Virus record (IMG/VR): IMGVR_UViG_3300009610_000095
Coordinates: 1 to 22,871 of that record
Source of the DNA: a virus
Direction: 5' to 3' (one strand)
DNA: 22,871 bases
Shown: piece by piece, positions 7,916 to 13,829 of the stretch
Layout: each line of letters begins with the position of its first letter
How positions within the stretch are numbered: the stretch's first letter is position 1
Program-made: the position numbers and the translations under genes
The notes under the pieces: generated by a model
Seen by the model: the letters and a program-made list of their open reading frames with translations, nothing else
Databases searched by the model: none
Told to the model about the DNA's origin: nothing

Positions 7916-8551
7916 ATGGCACAATTTGATCTTACATGGGATAGTGATAATGTGGCAAGTAACCCAAATGCTACTGGTCAAACTGTATCCTATAGATATA
8001 AGGGAGATACTACTTGGATAACTACTGGATTTACGCCCCCTAATCCACTAGGGTTAGCCGTAGGAGCAGTAGTATCTCCTATACTTACTGATAATAGGGT
8101 AATAGAGTTTAAAGTAGAGGCTTTATGTACAATTAATGGACCAACTGGTAATGATAATGGAATACAGGAAGAGATTAACTTTGTATGTATAGCTGTTACT
8201 ACAAGTGGAATTACTCACCTTCAGGCTACTGCTACTGTAAGTTTACTAAATACTAGCATAACTAAGGTTAGATTTACACTAAAGAAGTCAAGTGATAATA
8301 GTGTTATTGTAGTTCCTACAATAGTAGTTAGGACTGGAGATAGTGCTACTATCACAAAGACAGGCTTAATTCCACTTACAAACTACTATTGGCAAATAGA
8401 GCTATATGCTAATGTACAAGCTGTGGAAGTTAAGAGTTCAGATACAGGGTATTTGGGAGTAGCCTGTTCACCATATCCTTTTGTAACTAGTCCTGACCCT
8501 GTATGTGACCCAATAACAGCAGGTACAGTATCATCAATAGAAATACCTTAA
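7916..8551 (+). CDS. Tail-associated protein with two FN3-like domains
   Basis: A 211-residue protein that begins one base after the previous stop (TGA-T-ATG). Residues 1-90 match the FN3-like pattern common in Bacteroidota phage fibres: VSYRYKGDTTWITTG, then a loop and VIEFKVEALC. Residues about 97-190 could form a second FN3-like unit (TKVRFTLKKSSDN; GLIPLTNYYWQIELY). FN3 domains in phage structural proteins are exposed spacers or carbohydrate contacts. The gene has the AT-rich, CG-poor composition of the phage core. No catalytic residues are recognisable. Confidence 0.55.
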   Translation: MAQFDLTWDSDNVASNPNATGQTVSYRYKGDTTWITTGFTPPNPLGLAVGAVVSPILTDNRVIEFKVEALCTINGPTGNDNGIQEEINFVCIAVTTSGITHLQATATVSLLNTSITKVRFTLKKSSDNSVIVVPTIVVRTGDSATITKTGLIPLTNYYWQIELYANVQAVEVKSSDTGYLGVACSPYPFVTSPDPVCDPITAGTVSSIEIP

Positions 8552-8555
8552 TAAT

Positions 8556-9830
8556 ATGGTACAAGTAACAATACCAAGTTTAACGCCAGCTACTTTACCT
8601 GCTGATGGTTGGAAGGTAAGATATAGGAAGAAAGGAAGTACGGGTGGATATACTATACCTACAGGTAGTCCTTTTACTGCTTTACCTATTATATTTACTA
8701 CTCCTGATGATGCTGGGACTCTGTATGAGGTTCAGGTAGCTAGGGATTGTGGTAGCATAGAGAGTACCTACTTTAACTTGGTTACTGCATGTAATTGTGC
8801 AGGGGTAGGCTTTACTCCTACAACTAATGATGATTGTAAGAAGACTACTACAATAGCTGCTACGGTTTCTGCTTCAGACTATTGCTTTATTGCTAATCCA
8901 TATCCCCCATACTCTTCTTATGGTAGTAGGATATACAAGCCAGGGTTTAGTAATAGTAGTATATTTCTACCTCCGGGTACTGTTAATGCCTTTGTATATG
9001 GGGAGATGACACTAACTCCTCAATGGTGTAACTCTCTAGGTAATTATGTAGATGGTCCAATGAATAGGGAGTGTGTCTTTGCTGACCAAGGTTGTGATGG
9101 TACTAAAAATAGTTTAATGTCTGGTGTAGCTTCACTTAATAATATAGTAGGTGGTACTGGATATGTAACTGGGTCTTATGTTAATAAGCCATTTACAGGT
9201 GGCTTAGGTACTGGAGCTACAGGTACTTTTGTAGTTGATGCAATAGGAGTTGTTATTAGTGTAAGCTTAGTCAATCCAGGAACTGGATATGCAATAGGAG
9301 AGATACTTACTGTAAGTAATACTCACTTAGGGGGCACAGGTTCTGGATTTAATTGTAGAGTAAATACTTTAGGTGGCACTGATATGACAGTATCATTTAT
9401 GTATAATAATGCAGGTGCAGCAAGAACTGTACATATGGGTATAGGAGCAGATAATAGATTTAAGCTTTTAGTTAATGGTACTATGATAGCTGATAGTGCA
9501 GCTGCTGGAGCTGAAGTTATAGAATTTAAAATGTGGCATATCTTTCCAGTTACTATTGCACCTGGAATAAACTATGTAAATGCTGTTCTATATGGGTCTG
9601 GTACTATAAATGATGCTATAGCTATAGTAGGGTATGATAATACTGCTGCTCAGATATTTGCTGCTACAGATGATGATGACTTGAATATTATGTTTAGAAG
9701 TGGTTTACTAAGAGGTAGTGCATTTGAGATAGCTACTTGTCCAACAGGATACTCACTTGATGTTAGTGGTGGAGTTGGTGCTTATACTTGTGTTAAAGTT
9801 GAAACTAAACCTTGTAATACTCTTGTATGA
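8556..9830 (+). CDS. Tail fibre/adhesin: FN3-like, lectin-like and Gly-rich phage repeat domain
   Basis: A 424-residue protein. Residues 1-78 form an FN3-like unit (WKVRYRKKGSTGGY ... TLYEVQVARDCGS). The rest appears to be a jelly-roll, lectin-type domain interrupted by a Gly-rich insert at about 195-270. The insert carries the pattern GGTGY-V-T-G-SY ... GGLGTGATGTFVVDAIGV ... NPGTGYAIGE ... GGTGSGFN, which I recognise as a module repeated in many phage fibre proteins. After it, residues 280-400 resume the beta-sandwich (TVHMGIGADNRFKLLVNG; FPVTIAPGINYVNAVLYG), a form seen in host-binding fibre proteins. Cysteine pairs occur at about 77-95 and 400-420. The product is probably a receptor-binding part of the tail. 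Its stop overlaps the next start (ATGA). Confidence 0.6.
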   Translation: MVQVTIPSLTPATLPADGWKVRYRKKGSTGGYTIPTGSPFTALPIIFTTPDDAGTLYEVQVARDCGSIESTYFNLVTACNCAGVGFTPTTNDDCKKTTTIAATVSASDYCFIANPYPPYSSYGSRIYKPGFSNSSIFLPPGTVNAFVYGEMTLTPQWCNSLGNYVDGPMNRECVFADQGCDGTKNSLMSGVASLNNIVGGTGYVTGSYVNKPFTGGLGTGATGTFVVDAIGVVISVSLVNPGTGYAIGEILTVSNTHLGGTGSGFNCRVNTLGGTDMTVSFMYNNAGAARTVHMGIGADNRFKLLVNGTMIADSAAAGAEVIEFKMWHIFPVTIAPGINYVNAVLYGSGTINDAIAIVGYDNTAAQIFAATDDDDLNIMFRSGLLRGSAFEIATCPTGYSLDVSGGVGAYTCVKVETKPCNTLV

Positions 9831-10276
9831 TAGACATAGCTAAATGGAAGAACTGTGGCTCTGCTAGCTCACTATCTAGTGGTAGTGGTAGTGGTGGCGC
9901 ACCTATACCTAGCCTAACATTCAATATAAGGATTATAGGAGTTAATCTTGATGGTTTAGGTATGGTATTGACTACAGGGCAGAAAGGTTATATAAGGATA
10001 CCATATAGTGCTGTAATTACAGGATGGGATATTATAGCTGATGTAGCAGGTACTTGTGTCTTTGATATATGGAAGAAAGCAGGAGTTAAGCCTACAGTAG
10101 TAGATACTATTACAGGAGCTAGTAAGCCTACACTTGCAGGCACAGATATAGCTAGTAGTACTACTCTTACTGGTTGGAATGTGAATATAAATGCTAATGA
10201 CTATATAGGGTGGAATTTAGATAGTGTTACAGTAGTTACATCAGCAATCTTACAATTAACCTTACGTGCATTATAG
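9827..10276 (+). CDS. Short fibre adaptor/tip protein ('MIDIA-W' type), one stop codon before a giant adhesin
   Basis: A 149-residue protein. It starts MIDIAKWKNCGSA, a motif repeated at the start of the gene at 13446. A Ser/Gly linker (LSSGSGSGG) leads to a beta domain (about 28-149) of a type frequent in phage fibres: LTTGQKGYIRIPYSAVITGW, FDIWKKAGVKPTVVDTITG, WNVNINANDYIGWNLDSV. The start overlaps the previous stop (ATGA). It ends with a TAG at 10274-10276 that directly abuts the next ATG in the same frame, so readthrough would add this protein to the N-terminus of the 787-aa solenoid. It may be a docking or tip protein. Composition is of the phage-core type, unlike the next gene. Confidence 0.6.
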   Translation: MIDIAKWKNCGSASSLSSGSGSGGAPIPSLTFNIRIIGVNLDGLGMVLTTGQKGYIRIPYSAVITGWDIIADVAGTCVFDIWKKAGVKPTVVDTITGASKPTLAGTDIASSTTLTGWNVNINANDYIGWNLDSVTVVTSAILQLTLRAL

Positions 10277-12640
10277 ATGGCTAATTTATATTTTAGGAAT
10301 GCAGGCAGCTCAAGCTGGTCACTGGCTACCAACTGGTCACTTACCAATGGTGGACCTGGGGATGGCTATATGCCTACTGCTGCTGATAATGTATTTGTAA
10401 CCTCACTTTCTTTCAATACTATAAATATAGGCACTTCTGGTGTTTGTGCATCTATTGACTTTACAGGATATTCAGGTACGGTTACTGGTGCATCTGGTTT
10501 AACAGTTTCCGGGAATGTTACGCTTAGTGCCACCATGACAATCACATGGACAGGTGCTTTGATAGTAAATGCAACAGCATCACTAAGAAGTAATGGTAAG
10601 ACATTGAATGGCGGTTTTACTTTTAATGCAGCAGGCACTTATACGCTTTTAGATGATTGGAGGACAACTGCTGGCTTTACCAGTACTGTTGCATCAAAGG
10701 TGATAAATGGCTTTACCATCTATATAGGCGGCGGGCTTACTCATACTACTACTTCAGTAAATACATCAGGCACAACAAACCTTGTACTTAATGGTACAGG
10801 TACATGGAGCAGCTCTAATAGTTCTCCTATTCAGAACAATCTTACTATTGACACACTGGGAACCATTACACTGGGTACTAATGTAGCCTATAACACTGGC
10901 ACACTTAGATATGTGAGAGGTACAATCATAAGCACAGGCAATACCCTGACCTGCCCTGCTGCTGCTATACCTACCACGACCTTTGATACCAATACAATGG
11001 TATGGAACAATGTAACCCTTAGTGGAACCGGCCCTTATACGCTGCTTTCTGATATGCGTATGGCAGGTACTTTTGCAAGTAACACCAATAGTAAAGTAAT
11101 CAATGGTTTTACCATGTACATAGGAGGTGGCTTTAGTGTTATTGCTTCCTCTACTACCACATCAGGCACAACCCATATGATACTGAATGGTACGGGTTCT
11201 GTCCCATCAGGTAGCGCATCTTCCATCCTGCAAAATAACCTTACTATCAATACCACAGGCACGATAACCTTTGTTGGCATATTTGCTTATAATACCGGTA
11301 CACTGACATATATAGCCGGAACTGTTATTACAACAGGTTCAACACTTAACTGTTCTGCACCTACAACCCTGAATACCAATGGTATTACATGGAACAATGT
11401 GACCTGGCAGGGAACCGGAACTTATACCCTGCTTTCCAATATGACCATTGCAAATACGTTTGTATGCAATACTTTAAGTAAGACAATCAACGGCTTTACT
11501 ATTTTCATTGGTGGCAACTTTACCTGTACTACAGGTGCTACCATACACGATGGAACAACAGTACTTTATTTCAATGGCACAAGCACACTGAGTAACACAG
11601 GCACGAGTACCCAACTCCGGCTTAACATCATTATAGACACAACGGGTATAATAACCATTACTTCACAACTTGTATTTAACGGTGCAACCTTAAAATATAT
11701 CAAAGGGACAGTCATAACAACGGGCAGCACTCTGACCTGTAGTACTCTGGATACTGTTCTGGATACCACCAATACTGCAACAGGAGATAAGATAACATGG
11801 AACAATGTAACCCTTGGTGGCAATGGTTTTACTCATACATTGCTTTCTGATTTGTGGATGACAGGACTCCTTACCAGTACCGGTAATGGAACAAGAACAA
11901 TAAACGGGGCCACATTATACCTGGGCGGCAACCTTACGTTTTCAACTAATAACAGCATTACAGAAGGCACCACGCATATTGTTATAAATGGTGATTGTGT
12001 GTGGACTTCCGGTAATTCTACTTCAAGAGTACTTAGGAACAACCTTACCATTGATACACTTGGTAGTTTTGGATTAGGCACCAATGTAGGATACAACACA
12101 GGAACAGTCAGGTACATAAAAGGCACCATTAACCATACTGCCGATACCACAATGGGTGTTGCAGCCAATACTACGTTTGATACAGGTGGTATGCAATGGG
12201 TAAGAATATCAGTTACTACTACGGTTACATTAACACTGCTTTCCACACTGAACATGATTAGTCTGTTTTGTACCAATAATGGTATGGTAACCTTTGCAGG
12301 TGCCTTTGGATTTGTTACTGACAATATTAGCTTCACCGCTACCACAGCACAATGTGGGCTTATTCTTACGCCCGGTAACACCTACAGAATGACTACTGCT
12401 TTTGGCTCGAATAGCCAGAAGATAACATTAAGTGTAATAAAATCTGCTGTACCAGGTACAAGAGCCACTTTCTTTATGGATGAAGGAGCAGCCTGCAAGA
12501 TGGGTTTTATTACCCTTACCGATATAGACGCCTCTGCCGGAAGGCCAATAAATACTTATATGGGTATAGTCACCAACTGCATCAATGTAAATGCATATGG
12601 TGACCCTATAATTACAATCGCTAAATCATTTGCCGCATGA
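10277..12640 (+). CDS. Large beta-solenoid adhesin with four to five repeats of about 132 residues
   Basis: A 787-residue, Thr/Ser/Gly/Asn-rich protein. The N-terminus (LYFRNAGSSSWSLATNWS ... PTAADNVF) has the 'YFRN-G-SW--NWS---PT--DDVFF' pattern that begins many Bacteroidota surface and adhesin proteins. From about residue 120 a unit of about 132 residues recurs, each with YTLLSDM, INGFT-YIGG, SGTT---LNGTG, NNLTI-T-GTIT, YNTGTL-Y--GT and WNNVTL in the same order. This suggests a long right-handed beta-helix spike. The C-terminal 110 residues (FVTDNISF, PGTRATFF, DIDASAGR) are shared with the product of the next gene. No catalytic residues are evident, so binding is favoured over depolymerase activity. 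The gene has many CG dinucleotides and C-ending codons, unlike most of the window, so it was probably acquired recently. Confidence 0.65.
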   Translation: MANLYFRNAGSSSWSLATNWSLTNGGPGDGYMPTAADNVFVTSLSFNTINIGTSGVCASIDFTGYSGTVTGASGLTVSGNVTLSATMTITWTGALIVNATASLRSNGKTLNGGFTFNAAGTYTLLDDWRTTAGFTSTVASKVINGFTIYIGGGLTHTTTSVNTSGTTNLVLNGTGTWSSSNSSPIQNNLTIDTLGTITLGTNVAYNTGTLRYVRGTIISTGNTLTCPAAAIPTTTFDTNTMVWNNVTLSGTGPYTLLSDMRMAGTFASNTNSKVINGFTMYIGGGFSVIASSTTTSGTTHMILNGTGSVPSGSASSILQNNLTINTTGTITFVGIFAYNTGTLTYIAGTVITTGSTLNCSAPTTLNTNGITWNNVTWQGTGTYTLLSNMTIANTFVCNTLSKTINGFTIFIGGNFTCTTGATIHDGTTVLYFNGTSTLSNTGTSTQLRLNIIIDTTGIITITSQLVFNGATLKYIKGTVITTGSTLTCSTLDTVLDTTNTATGDKITWNNVTLGGNGFTHTLLSDLWMTGLLTSTGNGTRTINGATLYLGGNLTFSTNNSITEGTTHIVINGDCVWTSGNSTSRVLRNNLTIDTLGSFGLGTNVGYNTGTVRYIKGTINHTADTTMGVAANTTFDTGGMQWVRISVTTTVTLTLLSTLNMISLFCTNNGMVTFAGAFGFVTDNISFTATTAQCGLILTPGNTYRMTTAFGSNSQKITLSVIKSAVPGTRATFFMDEGAACKMGFITLTDIDASAGRPINTYMGIVTNCINVNAYGDPIITIAKSFAA
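10634..12222 (+). repeat. Four tandem ~132-codon repeats inside the solenoid gene
   Basis: The motif 'T-L-L-(S/D)-(D/N)' begins units near 10634, 11031, 11417 and 11825, and a degraded fifth starts near 12223, giving periods of about 129-136 codons. The units have diverged at DNA level, although phrases such as 'tggaacaatgt' and 'aatggcttta'-like strings recur. The pattern suggests growth by internal duplication followed by drift. Confidence 0.7.
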
Positions 12641-13449
12641 ATTACTACTTTAGAAATACAGGCAATTCATGGGCAGACCCGAATAACTGGTCGGATACGG
12701 ATGGCGGGGCAGCTCACCCTTCAGGAGTAATACCTACGACCACAGATGATGTGTTCTTTACGGCTAATAGCGGCGATGTAATTCAGGACACGGGTGTAAA
12801 TACTATTATAGGAAACCTTGACTGTACCGGATATACAGGCACCATGTCACTTACTGCTGCTGAAGGCATTCCATGTAGTTTAACGATGGGTGGCAACATC
12901 ACTTTTAGCAGTACGATGAGCCTTGTTTTTGGGAGTTCCACATTAGGGATTATTAATGCCACAGCATCAACGATAACTACCAGCGGTCATATCATAAGGT
13001 CTTTTGTAATCAATGGTACTACTGCTCCGGTAATTACCTTGATGGATACACTTAATGCAGATCAGATAACATTTAATACCGCTACTACTGCTGTTACATG
13101 GACAGGCAGCTTTGGATTTATTACAAACAACCTTGTTAGTTCGGATAACATAGGCAAGACAATAACCTTTGAGGCAGGCAATGAATATAAGACAAGCAGC
13201 TTTACCGCTATAGCCAACGATGGTGCTTTGCATGGTAAAATAGTGTCTTCTGTACCTGGTACAAGGGCCAGGTTTACGGTTACGGGAGAGGAACAGGTTG
13301 CTTTTATGGACTTTACCGATATTGACGCTTCGGGTGGGAGAACCATTTACACTTTTAATGGCGTAGTAACAAACTGTATCAATGTTTATTCATTTGTTGA
13401 ACCTATAGCCATACCTGATAGTACAGTAGCAAGTTCATTTGCAATATGA
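12637..13449 (+). CDS. Short paralogue of the solenoid adhesin, lacking the internal repeats
   Basis: A 270-residue protein whose start overlaps the previous stop (ATGA). Its N-terminus (YYFRNTGNSWADPNNWSD ... PTTTDDVFF, CTGYTGTM) aligns with residues 1-75 of the 787-aa protein. Its last 120 residues (TWTGSFGFITNNL, AGNEYKTSS, VPGTRARFTV, DFTDIDASGGRTIYT, GVVTNCINV) align with that protein's end. The four central repeats are absent. It shares the CG-rich codon use of its neighbour, so the two probably arrived together. It may be a minimal, stub-length version of the spike or a co-assembling partner. Its stop overlaps the start of the second 'MIDIA-W' adaptor. Confidence 0.65.
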   Translation: MNYYFRNTGNSWADPNNWSDTDGGAAHPSGVIPTTTDDVFFTANSGDVIQDTGVNTIIGNLDCTGYTGTMSLTAAEGIPCSLTMGGNITFSSTMSLVFGSSTLGIINATASTITTSGHIIRSFVINGTTAPVITLMDTLNADQITFNTATTAVTWTGSFGFITNNLVSSDNIGKTITFEAGNEYKTSSFTAIANDGALHGKIVSSVPGTRARFTVTGEEQVAFMDFTDIDASGGRTIYTFNGVVTNCINVYSFVEPIAIPDSTVASSFAI

Positions 13450-13829
13450 TAGATATAGCCACATGGAATAGATGTACTTCTGCTGAAGTACCACTCTTTA
13501 CAGCTATTGATGTAGGTTGGAAGGATACACCATTTAGTATATATGAGTTAGTCAATTTCTTATATCAGGAATCAGAGTTAATACGTACAGATACTATGGT
13601 TAGTTATAATGCTAATTACACTAATGCAGGGCCAAATAGGTACTTGGCACTTAGGTATCCTAATTACTTAATTAGGTTTAATAATTGGGTAAATACTGTA
13701 GGATGGAATTATGGTATAACTATACCTGACCAAGTATTTGACATATATAGGGATAGTAGCTACTTCTATATATACTCAATAGTTAAGCCAGCATTAGACC
13801 CTGTTAGTAGAATCATTCAATTTAGTTAA
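13446..13829 (+). CDS. Second 'MIDIA-W' adaptor protein, one stop codon before the 946-aa fibre
   Basis: A 127-residue protein starting MIDIATWNRCTSAE, a repeat of the N-terminus of the product of 9827, while the remainder is different: Tyr/Asn/Ile-rich with beta character (RYLALRYPNYLIRFNNWVN; FDIYRDSSYFYIYS). The AT-rich core composition resumes exactly here. The gene overlaps the previous stop (ATGA) and ends in TAA at 13827-13829, which directly abuts the ATG of the next gene in the same frame. The shared N-terminal peptide may be a docking tag to a common tail part, and the variable body a fibre base. No known domain was recognised. Confidence 0.55.
   Translation: MIDIATWNRCTSAEVPLFTAIDVGWKDTPFSIYELVNFLYQESELIRTDTMVSYNANYTNAGPNRYLALRYPNYLIRFNNWVNTVGWNYGITIPDQVFDIYRDSSYFYIYSIVKPALDPVSRIIQFS

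Noticed and set aside
10634-12222. CRISPR-like array
   Set aside because: The repeated units are long, diverged and coding, with no short identical repeats and unique spacers.
11833-12381. Long minus-strand open frame inside the solenoid gene
   Set aside because: It arises from the Thr/Gly/Asn-rich codon repeats of the real gene and gives a Val/Pro-rich product without recognisable domains.
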